A stretch of DNA of 64,000 nt from Sulfuricurvum kujiense DSM 16994 (lineage in GTDB: Bacteria > Campylobacterota > Campylobacteria > Campylobacterales > Sulfurimonadaceae): positions 1,612,001 to 1,676,000 of the forward strand of contig NC_014762.1 in assembly GCF_000183725.1 (NCBI RefSeq), written 5' to 3'. A program made the position numbers and the translations under genes. Below the pieces are notes generated by a model. It saw only the letters and a program-made list of their open reading frames with translations, ran no database searches and was not told the DNA's origin. Shown piece by piece: positions 8,415 through 18,291 of this stretch (its first letter is position 1; every line of letters begins with the position of its first letter).

Positions 8415-9782
8415 ATGAAGAGGATTTTATGGTTTCGGCGTGATCTGCGCATTGAAGACAATCCTCTTTTATCATTGGAAGGAGAGGTCCTCCCGATTTT
8501 TATTTTTGATCCCAATATACTCTCATCTTTACAAAACGACGATCGGCGTGTTAGCATCATTTACAATGCACTGCTCAATCTAAAATCCTCTCTTCAAATG
8601 CGAGGGCTTGATTTAGCCCTCTTCTACGGAAAACCGGTCGACGTTTTTAAATGGCTCCTCTCCCGCCATCATTTTGACGAAGTTTGCGCTTCGGGGGATT
8701 ACGATCACTATGCTCTGGAACGGGACCGGGAAATATCCCATCTTCTCCCGTTCAACAGTCTCGATGACACCTATATTTTCCGTCCTGATGAAATTGTAAA
8801 AAACGACGGAACCCCCTATTTGGTCTTTACCCCGTTTTATAACCGTGCGAAATCGCTTTTTAGCCCCGAACATATGAGAGAATTTATCCCTGTCGAGCAG
8901 TCTCTAACAGACTTTGAGTATGATTCTTTGCATACAATCCGACAATCTGATCATACAAGCAAGCCCATGCAACTCGAATCGATCGGATTTATTTCTCAAA
9001 AACTTTCGTCCCGGCAGCAATCATCTCCTGCAATACAATTGGATCAATTTGCCTCCAAAATCGCACACTATTCACAAGACCGTGATTATATGGCGTTAAA
9101 CGGAACATCCGGGTTAAGTACGCAGCTGCGCTTCGGTACCCTCTCAGTACGTGCGGTTCTGCGATGGATGCTCATTCAAAAAAAACGAGGAAGCGATACC
9201 GAACCCTTTTTCAGACAATTAATCTTTCGTGAGTTTTACGCAATGCTTCTCTACCATTTCCCGCATCTCTCCGAACAAAATTTCCGTTATCCGTTTAGAG
9301 GCATCGCCAATGAAGAGTATTTTAATGCATTTTGCACAGCGAAAACGGGGGTGCCGATCGTTGATGCGGGGATACGGGAGTTGTTGGAGACCGGAGAAAT
9401 GCATAACCGGGCGCGGATGCTATGTGCCTCGTTTTTTACAAAAAACCTTCTGTTGCCGTGGCAGTGGGGAGAGGCTTTTTTTGCACAGCATCTTAACGAT
9501 TATGATGCAGCCTCCAATATTCTCTCATGGCAATGGAGTGCCGGAACCGGAGTCGACCCGCAACCCTACTTTCGGATTTTTAACCCTTATGCTCAAGGAA
9601 AAAAATTTGATTCCGACGGAGTTTATATCCGCCGGTGGATGCCGCAGTTAGCATCGGTATCTTCTACAACACTTCATAATGAGACGGCTCTCTTCTCATT
9701 AACATTATGTGATTACCCCCACCCAATCGTCTATCAAAAAACAAGTGCAAAAAGAGCATTGGATCATTTTAAATCCATATAA
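8415..9782 (+). CDS. phrB: class I deoxyribodipyrimidine (CPD) photolyase
   Basis: This 455-residue protein of normal length starts with the antenna-domain signature [16 protein letters not shown]. The FAD-binding catalytic domain has [27 protein letters not shown], the MHNRARML segment and [20 protein letters not shown]. The reaction is light-driven splitting of cyclobutane pyrimidine dimers by electron transfer from reduced FAD. The PYFRIFNP and tryptophan-rich C-terminal region are those of DNA-repairing photolyases rather than cryptochromes. It is probably translationally coupled to the DUF523 gene. Two LOV proteins elsewhere in the window suggest the organism does meet light. Confidence 0.95.
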   Translation: MKRILWFRRDLRIEDNPLLSLEGEVLPIFIFDPNILSSLQNDDRRVSIIYNALLNLKSSLQMRGLDLALFYGKPVDVFKWLLSRHHFDEVCASGDYDHYALERDREISHLLPFNSLDDTYIFRPDEIVKNDGTPYLVFTPFYNRAKSLFSPEHMREFIPVEQSLTDFEYDSLHTIRQSDHTSKPMQLESIGFISQKLSSRQQSSPAIQLDQFASKIAHYSQDRDYMALNGTSGLSTQLRFGTLSVRAVLRWMLIQKKRGSDTEPFFRQLIFREFYAMLLYHFPHLSEQNFRYPFRGIANEEYFNAFCTAKTGVPIVDAGIRELLETGEMHNRARMLCASFFTKNLLLPWQWGEAFFAQHLNDYDAASNILSWQWSAGTGVDPQPYFRIFNPYAQGKKFDSDGVYIRRWMPQLASVSSTTLHNETALFSLTLCDYPHPIVYQKTSAKRALDHFKSI

Positions 9783-9830
9783 CAGTATTCCATCAATTGC
9801 CGCTTATTTATCTCCTTCTATACCAGGATA

Positions 9831-9839
9831 TGATATAAT
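9831..9839 (+). promoter_or_regulatory. extended -10 promoter (TGATATAAT) of the 9883 chemoreceptor
   Basis: TGA directly before a perfect TATAAT makes an extended -10 element. The expected start of transcription is near 9846, giving a leader of about 37 bases with AGAAGGAC before the ATG at 9883. It lies just after the photolyase stop, so the chemoreceptor is probably transcribed on its own. Confidence 0.6.
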
Positions 9840-9882
9840 ATTGCAGACTATGGAAACGCCATACATTACAAGAAGGACACAG

Positions 9883-11487
9883 ATGATCAATCTCGACACA
9901 ATCAAAGGGAAACTTACTGCGCTCTCAGCGCTCACATTGGTCACTTTTATTACATTGGGATATTTGTCCTATTCTAATAATGAAGATGCCAACAAAACAA
10001 CCGAACGGATGATCCTGCTGGGCGATATTCGGGCACACACCAACGGTGCAATGATGGAACTGCGCGGATTTCAGCTCATGTACGATGACAAATTCAAAAA
10101 AGAGTACGAATCCCGTAATCAGAAACTCACAGATGCAATCGAAAAATTAGCGAAAATGACCCGTTCACAAGACAATAAGGAGCGCTTAAAGCTGATCGAA
10201 GAACGTCATGCAGCATGGGTTAAACTCAATGAACCCCGTATCCAAATGATCCATGACAATGAAAACCTGATTCATGATCCGGAGTTTGTAAACAGCAAAG
10301 AAGGAAAAGAACTTCAACGTATTACCAAAGAATCGGCACTAATGTACGAGCAGCTTCGAAGCGAGCAGCTTGATCTCGTCGAAGAAATGAAAAAGAAGAA
10401 TTTGGCAACCCTCGATAAAAATGCGTTGATCTCAGAAATCATCGTTGTTATCAGTACATTGATGGTGATGGGAATTTTCTTTATTATGATCAAATCGATC
10501 GCTGCTTCTATCGCCAAACTTGAGGAGACGATGGAAAAAGTGGCACAAAACCGTGACTTTACCGGCAGTGCGAAAGTCGAAGGGAACGATGAGCTCGCCC
10601 AAATTAGCCGTAAACTCGACGGGCTAGTCAGCACGCTTCGCCAAGCGTTCCAAGGGATCCGTTCGGCATCGAGCGAAAACCTCTCCGTATCCGCCGAACT
10701 GTCCGCAACGACGCTCGCAATCGGAAGAGCTGCCGAAGAAGAGGCTAAAATCGTTACACAAACAACCGTAGAATCGGATAAGATGAAAGAGGCGATGAAA
10801 GCTTCCGCCTCTGAGGCGCAAAGTGTACGTCACAAAGCACTCGGTGCGCGCGAAACGCTTCAAGAAGCGCAGTCGGCACTTCATAATACCATCGAGCAGC
10901 TCTCTCTAACCGTACAAATGGAAGGGGAAATCAACGATCGCCTTAACTCTCTTTCCCAAGAAGCATCTCAGGTTAAACAAGTCCTCACCGTTATCGCCGA
11001 TATTGCCGATCAGACAAATCTCTTGGCACTGAATGCCGCTATCGAAGCGGCACGAGCGGGGGAACACGGACGCGGTTTTGCCGTCGTAGCCGATGAAGTG
11101 CGCAAGCTTGCCGAGCGGACACAAAAAAGCCTCGTAGAGACCAATGCAACCGTCAATGTAATCGTTCAATCAATCAACGATATTACCGATCAAATGAACC
11201 ACAATACGAAGCGGATCGAATCGCTCTCTGAAGCTTCAGCAGAGGTAAACCATCACACTGAGACGGCTGTTATAGCCCTAGCCGATACGGTCAGTGCTAT
11301 TGAAAAACTCTCAACCGACACGCAAAATAACGCATCGACTACCGAATCGATTATTCAAAAAATCGGCAATATCAATGAACTGTCAACCTCTAATGCCCGC
11401 AGTGTCGAAGAGATTGCCGCAGCAGCTGAGCATCTGCACCAAATGACCGAGCAGCTTACAGCTCAAATTTCTGTTTTCAGAACATAA
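9883..11487 (+). CDS. methyl-accepting chemotaxis protein, four-helix-bundle-type sensor
   Basis: The protein has 534 residues from the ATG at 9883, chosen because AGAAGGAC precedes it and a promoter lies between it and phrB; the frame is open further upstream but overlaps photolyase. Order: membrane helix 1 (about 12-32), an all-helical periplasmic domain (33-185), membrane helix 2 (about 187-207), HAMP-like region, then the signalling domain with the conserved hairpin [16 protein letters not shown] (about residue 380). It reports an unknown ligand to CheA/CheW. The signalling class matches the receptors at 11564 and 43254. No CheR-tethering pentapeptide is seen at the C-terminus (ISVFRT). 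Confidence 0.92.
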   Translation: MINLDTIKGKLTALSALTLVTFITLGYLSYSNNEDANKTTERMILLGDIRAHTNGAMMELRGFQLMYDDKFKKEYESRNQKLTDAIEKLAKMTRSQDNKERLKLIEERHAAWVKLNEPRIQMIHDNENLIHDPEFVNSKEGKELQRITKESALMYEQLRSEQLDLVEEMKKKNLATLDKNALISEIIVVISTLMVMGIFFIMIKSIAASIAKLEETMEKVAQNRDFTGSAKVEGNDELAQISRKLDGLVSTLRQAFQGIRSASSENLSVSAELSATTLAIGRAAEEEAKIVTQTTVESDKMKEAMKASASEAQSVRHKALGARETLQEAQSALHNTIEQLSLTVQMEGEINDRLNSLSQEASQVKQVLTVIADIADQTNLLALNAAIEAARAGEHGRGFAVVADEVRKLAERTQKSLVETNATVNVIVQSINDITDQMNHNTKRIESLSEASAEVNHHTETAVIALADTVSAIEKLSTDTQNNASTTESIIQKIGNINELSTSNARSVEEIAAAAEHLHQMTEQLTAQISVFRT

Positions 11488-11498
11488 AACACTTCACG

Positions 11499-11525
11499 TT
11501 TCTTCCCTGCACTTTTGGGAAGAAA
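11499..11525. terminator. hairpin between two convergent chemoreceptor genes
   Basis: TTTCTTCCC (11499-11507) pairs perfectly with GGGAAGAAA (11517-11525) around a nine-base loop. T-rich sequence lies further on, on either side. It sits midway between the convergent stops at 11487 and 11564, so it probably serves both genes. Confidence 0.6.
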
Positions 11526-11563
11526 TACACTCCTTATTTTTTAACAAACAAAAGAATTACCTA

Positions 11564-13198
11564 CTAAGAGTGTGTTCTGCAAAAGCTGAGCTTTTCACCG
11601 AGTTCATACGATAATGAATTTAGCCGACTGATTTTTTGCTCCATCCGTTCCATTATTCCAATATTACTCATCGAATCTTGATCAATATTCGTCATCTGCT
11701 GTGATGCTGATTCACCGTGTTTTTGGAGCGTTGCATAACCTATCTGTGCTTCATTCATTGCTTTTATCGCATCACGCATCGCCTCAACAGCATCGCCGAT
11801 AAGTGCTTCGGATGTTTCAGAGGTTTGTGAGAGGGCAATAATCCCCTCTGAAGAGTCAATCGTACTGTCGGCAATATCACCGACCGATTGAATAATAATT
11901 TCAGTTGTAGCACGAATCTCGGTCAAACTTGATTGCGTTTTTTCTGCAAGCTTGCGTACTTCATCGGCTACGACGGCAAAACCGCGTCCGTGTTCCCCCG
12001 CTCGTGCCGCTTCGATAGCGGCATTGAGGGCTAAAAGGTTCGTTTGATCGGCAATATCGCCGATTATCGTGAGAATAGAGCGGATTTGCGCCGCTTCAGT
12101 TTCCAACGAACGAAGCTTTTGAGAAATAATCGTTCCCGCAGCTGCACTCTCTTTTGCATTTCCGGCTACCGCATGAATACTTTCTTTCGTCATTTCAAGT
12201 TGATTGTCAGCTTTATTCAACGAATCGACAACACTTGCCGTGAGACCCGACATTGCATGAAGCTGATCACCGATGGAGCCGATAACATCCAGATTTTTAT
12301 GAACCAAACTTCTGGTATTCGTCACTTTCACCATCACGCTACCGGAATCCTGCACCGTTTCTGATGAAAGAGCCACATTTTCTTTGGAAACATTTACCGC
12401 TTCAAAAATAACGGTACGAATGGTTAGCAGAAATTTTTTCAACGAGTGTGATAGCCGTGCTATCTCATCATTTCCGTTTTGATCAAACGATGTAGTCAAA
12501 TCAAGGCTCTCAGAGAGAATTTCCATCTGCTGAGTCAATTGACTCAACCGACGAGTAATAAGGGCGGATATCCACCATGCAATTGCCCCGGCGATCATCA
12601 AAGCAACCAAAAAAATCAATAGGCTTTGTATTAATAACGCGTTGAGTGCTGTTTTAATATTATCGACCTTCATATCAGCGCCGATCATATACAATTTCCC
12701 TCCCTCAGATCGATTGATCTGCAGATAGGAGCGAAAATTGCCGTATTTATCAGAAGTGTCTTCGTAAAAACGGTGCCCTTCCTGAAATCCCTTCTGAATC
12801 CCTTCACTCGCATCGTATTCGGTAAAGAAGGGATCATAATCATTGGTTTTAAGCTCTTCAGCCGTAGCACTGCTTACTACCGTATAAATTTTATCTCCCT
12901 CTTTGACCATCAGGTAGATATATTCTAAACCGTTTTCCTGTGCATACGCACTCAATTTTGTGACCAAATTAAGATGTTCATCAGCACTCATCGGGTGAGA
13001 CTGATCAAACTTGTCCACTAAATCATTTCCTAAATAAAGTCCGCCCGCTTGTGAAGCCACTTTGAGCTTATCATCTACATTTTCTATGTAAATATTTTTT
13101 TGGACGGTATAGATAAAAAACATAAATAATAAACTGGCTATCGTTGCTATAAAAAGGGTAGCCGCGATTATCTTTAGACGCAAACTGCTGTTAAACAT
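11564..13198 (-). CDS. methyl-accepting chemotaxis protein with Cache-like periplasmic domain
   Basis: This 544-residue receptor has membrane helices at about 7-29 and 190-212 that flank a mixed alpha/beta periplasmic domain. The run [17 protein letters not shown] and the later KLYMIGADM resemble Cache-type ligand sensors. HAMP follows at about 213-265, then the signalling domain with [16 protein letters not shown]. The aspartate/tyrosine pattern seen in dCache amino-acid receptors is not evident, so the ligand is unknown. Transcription is convergent with the 9883 receptor. It lies 85 bases downstream of the SBP-GGDEF gene at 13284 in the same direction and may be read from it. Confidence 0.9.
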   Translation of the reverse strand: MFNSSLRLKIIAATLFIATIASLLFMFFIYTVQKNIYIENVDDKLKVASQAGGLYLGNDLVDKFDQSHPMSADEHLNLVTKLSAYAQENGLEYIYLMVKEGDKIYTVVSSATAEELKTNDYDPFFTEYDASEGIQKGFQEGHRFYEDTSDKYGNFRSYLQINRSEGGKLYMIGADMKVDNIKTALNALLIQSLLIFLVALMIAGAIAWWISALITRRLSQLTQQMEILSESLDLTTSFDQNGNDEIARLSHSLKKFLLTIRTVIFEAVNVSKENVALSSETVQDSGSVMVKVTNTRSLVHKNLDVIGSIGDQLHAMSGLTASVVDSLNKADNQLEMTKESIHAVAGNAKESAAAGTIISQKLRSLETEAAQIRSILTIIGDIADQTNLLALNAAIEAARAGEHGRGFAVVADEVRKLAEKTQSSLTEIRATTEIIIQSVGDIADSTIDSSEGIIALSQTSETSEALIGDAVEAMRDAIKAMNEAQIGYATLQKHGESASQQMTNIDQDSMSNIGIMERMEQKISRLNSLSYELGEKLSFCRTHS

Positions 13199-13283
13199 AG
13201 ATTATCCCCATTTTCTAAAATGTGATACGGATAATACACTATTAAGTTTAAAAATATTTTTATTTACTTTCTTTTATACAAAT

Positions 13284-15548
13284 CTAAGTTAATACAACAC
13301 TGTTTCGTCCGCTCTCTTTTGCCCGATACAGTGCGGCATCCACTCGTGCGACGCATTCATGTACCTCTTCGCCATACATAAATTCTCCGACACCGATGCT
13401 GATAGTAACAGGGTATAACTCAGTAAAAGGGAACTCATTGACCGTATGACGGAGATGTTCAGCCACTGTTGCCGCTTCGTCCAATGAAGTATGGGATAAG
13501 ATAACCATAAACTCTTCTCCGCCCCATCGTCCGATCATATCACTCTGGCGCAGCGATTTTTTCATCACCTCCGCCAATTTTTGCAATATTCTGTCCCCTT
13601 CTTGATGGCCGAACGTATCATTGATGTTTTTAAAATGATCGACGTCAATCATCATTATGGTGCAATGGTAACCGCGATACCGATTTACTTTTTGCTGCTC
13701 ATGACCCAGTTTTTCATCGGTTTTTTGACGGTTGTATATTCCAGTCAGTTTATCAGTCGTTGAGAGTTCAAGCAAACGGGTGTTGTACCGCTTCAAAATG
13801 GTATACCGCCAGATAAATGCGGCTGCAAGCAAAAAGAGGGCAAGTAGTATTTTAACAACCAAAGCACGATCGAACCATCTTACCTGCTCAATCGTCGATA
13901 CCCACCGGTTATAACTTTTCTGCATTGTGGCCTCATCTATTTGAGCCACTAATTTTTCGAAAACCTCATAAAGGACCACATCATCATTGCGAACAGCAAC
14001 TCTCAATTCATCTTTTTCATTAAGTCGGGATGAAACTTTCAAACTTCCCGCATACTCTTTTTGAATATAGGAAGTAGCAACGACAAGGTTATCGATGTAA
14101 CCGTAGAGCTGCCCGTTTTCAACTTTTTTCAATCCGTCACGGATCGATTCCACCTCAACAATATTCAGTTCCGGATACAGTTTTTTTAAACGGTTTTCGA
14201 TTTCGTACCCTTTAACGACTCCGATTTTCTCCCCGTGCAATTGATCTATATTTTCAACAAACGGTTTTTCCATCGTTGTCACCAAAACATACGGAAGCGT
14301 CAAATAGGTTGCGGTAAAATCCAAATAATGTTCACGATCCGGCGTTTTTGAAGCCAAAGATAAGATATCGCACTGGCGGTTTTGCGCTTTGATAAGCGAT
14401 TCGGTCCATGTCCCTGTTTTAACCAGCTCTATGGGAATACCGATTTTAGATTCAAAGCTTTTCATTATATCCGAAGCGATACCGATATGTTGACCGTTTT
14501 GAACGGCTTCAAGCGGATACCATTCGGGGTCGACACACATCGTTATTTTTTTCTTTTCCTGAAGATGGTTTTTTTCGTTCTGTGTCAGCTGAAACCTATT
14601 TTTCGCACTGGCAACCACATCTTGAAATAAAAACTGTCCTAACTTCTGATCTTCGCGAATCATACCGGCGTGAAGAACCTGTTTATACAAACGTTGTGTA
14701 AACTCACTGTTTGTTTCACCGATTTTATATAAATCGGTCATCATCAGTTTTTTGATGACTTTCGCTTCATACGCCAATGCTTCATTGGATTTTTTTACTT
14801 TATATTTGCGTTTTAGAATGGTGATGATTTCATCAGGATGATCTATCGCATATTGCCAACCCCGGTTGGTCGCATAGATAAACTTCTGCCCCCGCAATGA
14901 ATGTTCAACCGCTTCTTGACGGGAAGTGAAAAGATTGCCGGCGTTCACAACAAATCCGTACTCCATCGGATCGATAATATCATAAGGGATTTTGAGCCTG
15001 TCTAGTTCAAACAGCTGGTTAGAACGGTATGCGCTCATTGCATCAACCTCATGCCGTACAAAAGGAGCAATATTAAACGTTTGATCTACAAAACGGCTTT
15101 TAGAAGTTGTAACATCAAAGTGGGTCATTAGGAGTGATAAAGAGCTGTGATTGAGCTCATTATTCGTTGCCATGATCGTTTTACCGATCAAATCGGCGGG
15201 ATTTTTGATCCCTTTTTGGGTTACAAAAACCAATGGGGAGTGCTGAAGGTAAGTGGCCATCAATACAATCGGCTGAATACGGCCGTTTTCGACCACAACA
15301 CTGCTGTTGTATATTCCGTAAGTCGCCTTAGAGTTCAAAACATCCTGCACGACATCCGTACCTTCCCCGTATTCGCGCAACTCTACGTCTAAGCCGGCCT
15401 CTTTATAGAACCCTTTTTCTTTCGCGGCAATGTATCCTGCATATTCAAACTGATATTTCCAATCAAACTGTATCGATACTTTTTCCAGATTCGCACCGTT
15501 AAGAACAGTGATCCAAACTATCAGAAAAAGAAAACTCCGAAACACCAT
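13284..15548 (-). CDS. sensor diguanylate cyclase with NMT1/THI5 and SBP3 domains
   Basis: This 754-residue protein has a signal peptide (about 1-18) and an NMT1/THI5-like solute-binding domain (about 22-320; FDWKYQFEYAGYIAAKEKGFY). A second, SBP_bac_3-type domain follows (about 330-555; DPEWYPLEAVQNGQ). One membrane helix (about 563-585) leads to a GGDEF domain (about 590-754). The active site is WGGEEF with the inhibitory RQSD (RxxD) five residues before it, so c-di-GMP synthesis with product inhibition is expected. The NMT1 family binds pyrimidine- or sulfonate-like ligands and SBP3 binds amino acids, so two different ligands may be read by one enzyme. Confidence 0.9.
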   Translation of the reverse strand: MVFRSFLFLIVWITVLNGANLEKVSIQFDWKYQFEYAGYIAAKEKGFYKEAGLDVELREYGEGTDVVQDVLNSKATYGIYNSSVVVENGRIQPIVLMATYLQHSPLVFVTQKGIKNPADLIGKTIMATNNELNHSSLSLLMTHFDVTTSKSRFVDQTFNIAPFVRHEVDAMSAYRSNQLFELDRLKIPYDIIDPMEYGFVVNAGNLFTSRQEAVEHSLRGQKFIYATNRGWQYAIDHPDEIITILKRKYKVKKSNEALAYEAKVIKKLMMTDLYKIGETNSEFTQRLYKQVLHAGMIREDQKLGQFLFQDVVASAKNRFQLTQNEKNHLQEKKKITMCVDPEWYPLEAVQNGQHIGIASDIMKSFESKIGIPIELVKTGTWTESLIKAQNRQCDILSLASKTPDREHYLDFTATYLTLPYVLVTTMEKPFVENIDQLHGEKIGVVKGYEIENRLKKLYPELNIVEVESIRDGLKKVENGQLYGYIDNLVVATSYIQKEYAGSLKVSSRLNEKDELRVAVRNDDVVLYEVFEKLVAQIDEATMQKSYNRWVSTIEQVRWFDRALVVKILLALFLLAAAFIWRYTILKRYNTRLLELSTTDKLTGIYNRQKTDEKLGHEQQKVNRYRGYHCTIMMIDVDHFKNINDTFGHQEGDRILQKLAEVMKKSLRQSDMIGRWGGEEFMVILSHTSLDEAATVAEHLRHTVNEFPFTELYPVTISIGVGEFMYGEEVHECVARVDAALYRAKESGRNSVVLT

Positions 15549-15637
15549 ACATTACCCAACTTTCTATCTATCAAGAGTGACTTTTATTTATTGTACTGTG
15601 CTAATGATAAAAGTTTTCCTTATGAAGTGTTTTTCTT

Positions 15638-16933
15638 TTATCGTCGACGCTCATTAGTGCGGTGTTTCGGTTCATGCCGTCCGCCATCACGTTTTTGTGC
15701 CGGTTTGGCTCCACCGCCGCTGTTTCCTCCGCGGTTTCCACCGCCTCCGCCTCCGGAACCGCCGCGACCGCGTTGAATCGGTTCGGCTTTGATAGAGGGA
15801 TCGGGTTCGTACCCTTCGATAATGCGCGCGTCAAGCTTTTTATTGATCAGCTTTTCAATCCCTCGTAGATAATCGGCTTCATCGACACATACCAAAGATA
15901 GGGCTTCCCCCTCACATCCGGCACGGCCTGTTCTCCCGATGCGGTGGACATAATCCTCCGCAATATTGGGAAGCTCAAAGTTCACAACGTGCGGCAAAGC
16001 GTCAATATCAATACCCCGTGCGGCGATATCGGTCGCAACCAACACTCTGACACTGCTTCGTTTAAAATCATCCAGCGCTTTGGTACGGGCAGACTGACTT
16101 TTATTGCCGTGGATGGCAGCGGCGGTAATACCGATTTTTTGGAGATATTCGGTCAGTTTGTTCGCCCCGTGCTTGGTGCGGGTAAAGACAAGAACCTGTT
16201 CCCATTTATGCTTGCCGATCAATTCGCCCAAAAGAGAGCTTTTACGTTTGCAATCGACAAGGATAACGCTTTGTTTCACCAATTCGCTGGAAGTGTTGCG
16301 GCGTGCCACTTCAACCTCGGCAGGGTTGCGAAGCAGCGTATTTGCCAATGTTTTGATATCGTCCGAATAGGTTGCGGAAAATAAAAGATTTTGTCGTACT
16401 TTCGGCAAAATGGTGATGACACGGCGAATATCGCGGATGAACCCCATATCGAGCATCCGGTCGGCTTCGTCCAGAACAAAAATTTCGACTCCGCTCAGAT
16501 CAACCGTCCCCTGCCCCACATGATCCAGCAAACGTCCGGGAGTCGCGATAAGGATATCGACTCCGTTGCGTAACATCGTAATTTGGGGATTGATCCCGAC
16601 ACCGCCGAAAATAACGGCACTTTTAAGGGGAAGATACTTTCCGTAAAGCTTCACGCTCTCCCCTACCTGTGCCGCCAGTTCGCGTGTCGGCGTGAGGATA
16701 AGAGCACGAATCTTTCGATGGGTTTTAGGCTGTTTTCGATCACTGAGTATTTGAAGAAGCGGAAGTGTAAATCCGGCAGTTTTGCCGGTTCCCGTTTGTG
16801 CACCTGCGAGCATATCACGCCCTTCTAAAATAAAAGGGATTGCCTGTGCCTGTACAGGGGTCGGCGTTGTGTAGCCTTGATCATTAATTGCTTTAAGCAA
16901 CGAGTCGTTTAATTGTAAATCGGTAAATGTCAT
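15638..16933 (-). CDS. rhlE: DEAD-box ATP-dependent RNA helicase, RhlE type
   Basis: This 431-residue helicase starts at the ATG at 16933, preceded by AAGGAA; the frame is open ten codons further but without support. It has the Q motif ([10 protein letters not shown]), Walker A ([11 protein letters not shown]), DEAD ([13 protein letters not shown]), SAT and HRIGRTGR. After about residue 375 comes a Gly/Arg-rich tail that ends in basic residues and should bind RNA non-specifically. RhlE helicases unwind short RNA duplexes in ribosome assembly and mRNA turnover, especially in the cold. The 267-base leader region upstream holds an inverted repeat. It is monocistronic as far as visible. Confidence 0.93.
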   Translation of the reverse strand: MTFTDLQLNDSLLKAINDQGYTTPTPVQAQAIPFILEGRDMLAGAQTGTGKTAGFTLPLLQILSDRKQPKTHRKIRALILTPTRELAAQVGESVKLYGKYLPLKSAVIFGGVGINPQITMLRNGVDILIATPGRLLDHVGQGTVDLSGVEIFVLDEADRMLDMGFIRDIRRVITILPKVRQNLLFSATYSDDIKTLANTLLRNPAEVEVARRNTSSELVKQSVILVDCKRKSSLLGELIGKHKWEQVLVFTRTKHGANKLTEYLQKIGITAAAIHGNKSQSARTKALDDFKRSSVRVLVATDIAARGIDIDALPHVVNFELPNIAEDYVHRIGRTGRAGCEGEALSLVCVDEADYLRGIEKLINKKLDARIIEGYEPDPSIKAEPIQRGRGGSGGGGGGNRGGNSGGGAKPAQKRDGGRHEPKHRTNERRR

Positions 16934-17041
16934 AAAAGAGATTCCTTTGGTGGTTCGGCCCAACCAAAGTCGTAACTCAGGACGGTTTTAGGCAAGGGGA
17001 AAAAATAAGGGTAGAAAGTGCAGTTGAGGGCAAGTTCGCCG

Positions 17042-17062
17042 TTGCACCAACCGTAGGTGCAA
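17042..17062. repeat. 7-base-pair inverted repeat in the rhlE upstream region
   Basis: TTGCACC (17042-17048) and GGTGCAA (17056-17062) are perfect inverted repeats separated by AACCGTA. The element lies 109 bases upstream of rhlE and 139 bases before the 17201 gene. It could be an operator, or a hairpin in a long rhlE leader. No T-run follows on either strand, so it is not a good terminator. Confidence 0.4.
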
Positions 17063-17136
17063 ATATAAAGAAGTATTTTATCATACCTCTGCTCTATTGA
17101 ATCTTCAAGCGGCCATATAAGAGCCTTTCTTCAAAA

Positions 17137-17169
17137 TGCAACAAAAATGCGACACTAAACAACTAAGAT
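17137..17169 (+). promoter_or_regulatory. tandem 11-bp direct-repeat promoter (copy 1), for the POTRA/PAS/receptor operon
   Basis: TGCAACAAAAA is followed directly by TGCGACACTAA, five spacer bases and the -10-like TAAGAT (17164-17169). The GACACT of the second box is 13 bases before the -10. The same 33-base layout recurs at 19900, 24003 and 33497. Head-to-tail 11-base repeats overlapping the -35 region are typical of OmpR/PhoB-family activators. The leader then carries AAGGAA before the ATG at 17201. Confidence 0.65.
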
Positions 17170-17200
17170 TTTTTCAATATTTTAGAACACAAGGAATAAT

Positions 17201-17806
17201 ATGGTCCCCAAACTGACGTTGGTCTCTTTAGCGTTGACATCTTCGATTTTAGCATCTACACCTATACAATCCATCGATTTTAAGGGGAATGTCAAAATTA
17301 CGTCCAACACATTGAAAAAAATTACACACCATCATATAGGACGAATTGCCGATCTGAACCGAACCCGGGCTATTGAACACGACGTAGAAGCCTATTACCG
17401 TCACAACAATTATGCACTCACCTATGCCAAAATAAACCCTTCGGATGAGGGTAATGGAACCGTTTCCGTCCTCATAGGCAAATACAACGATTTCAACGAA
17501 CGTTCCCTACGTGAAATGCAACGCCGAGAGATCAAATCGGGTCTCATCAATCAGATTTATTTTGTCGGTAACGAAAAAATATCAACCAACCGTTTGATGA
17601 ATCTTATAGCTCCCTCTCTGGGAAAAACAAAGAATGAGGCCAATCTAAACGAAATCGCTCAAAACGTCCAGAATTATTATCGTAATCATCGATATGAACT
17701 GGCATATGCTGTCATAAAGAGTGTTAACGAACAAGGGATCGTGACCGTCGAGATCAAAAAATATCCTGATTTTAAAGCACTCTACGCACGCGAAGGAAAA
17801 CACTGA
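17201..17806 (+). CDS. periplasmic protein with two tandem POTRA-like domains, no barrel
   Basis: This 201-residue protein has a signal peptide (about 1-18, ending ILAS). Two similar halves follow, at about 22-95 and 113-192. Each has the ShlB-type POTRA pattern: a first strand with FKGNVKIT or FVGNEKIS, a helical stretch, then Y-hydrophobic residues (YYRHNNYALTYAKI and YYRNHRYELAYAVI) and a last strand (GTVSVLIGKYNDF and GIVTVEIKKYPDF). POTRA domains normally guide substrates in Omp85/TpsB outer-membrane barrels, but no barrel follows. Its stop overlaps the start of the PAS gene (TGATG), so it is coupled to a taxis receptor operon. A role as a periplasmic sensor partner is speculative. Confidence 0.75.
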   Translation: MVPKLTLVSLALTSSILASTPIQSIDFKGNVKITSNTLKKITHHHIGRIADLNRTRAIEHDVEAYYRHNNYALTYAKINPSDEGNGTVSVLIGKYNDFNERSLREMQRREIKSGLINQIYFVGNEKISTNRLMNLIAPSLGKTKNEANLNEIAQNVQNYYRNHRYELAYAVIKSVNEQGIVTVEIKKYPDFKALYAREGKH

Positions 17807-18291
17807 TGTCGCGTGAGATTTTTTTCGATGAAAAAGCTTTTATTATCTCCAAGACATGCACGAAAGGGAAAATAACCTACGGAAACGAACTGTTTTTACA
17901 AATGTCGGGATATGCGCCATCTGAAATCATAGGCGCACCGCATAATATTTTGAGACACAGCGATATGCCCTCTACCGTATTCAAACTGCTGTGGGAGACT
18001 ATTAGACGTAAAGAAGAGATTTTTGCCCTGGTTGTCAACAAAGCTAAAAATGACGATTTTTACTGGGTTATGGCACATGTCACTCCGAGTTTTGATGACC
18101 ATGGAGAGATTATAGGCTACCACTCCGTACGACGCAAGCCCTCAACGAAGATGCTCGATATCATCAAACCCATTTATAAAACCGTTTTGGAAGCCGAGCG
18201 AAAGGGCGGAATCCACACCGGAGAAAAAAAACTGATGGAAATATTACAATCAACCGGGAAAAGCTATGAAGAATTTATCCTCTCTATCTAA
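17806..18291 (+). CDS. Aer/CetB-like PAS protein (probable FAD redox sensor)
   Basis: This 161-residue soluble protein is essentially one Aer-type PAS domain (about 5-120) plus a helical tail. It keeps motifs around the FAD site of Aer: [24 protein letters not shown] (compare the RHxDMP of Aer) and [10 protein letters not shown]. There is no membrane helix or signalling hairpin. The next gene encodes a hairpin-anchored chemoreceptor and overlaps by 26 bases. This is the gene arrangement of the bipartite CetB/CetA energy-taxis receptor known from Campylobacter jejuni. It should report electron-transport or redox state to that receptor. Confidence 0.85.
   Translation: MSREIFFDEKAFIISKTCTKGKITYGNELFLQMSGYAPSEIIGAPHNILRHSDMPSTVFKLLWETIRRKEEIFALVVNKAKNDDFYWVMAHVTPSFDDHGEIIGYHSVRRKPSTKMLDIIKPIYKTVLEAERKGGIHTGEKKLMEILQSTGKSYEEFILSI

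Noticed and set aside
9709-9882. N-terminal extension of the 9883 chemoreceptor
   Set aside because: It overlaps the photolyase C-terminus, has no ribosome-binding site, and a promoter with extended -10 lies inside it. The ATG at 9883 has AGAAGGAC and is followed directly by a normal receptor N-terminus.
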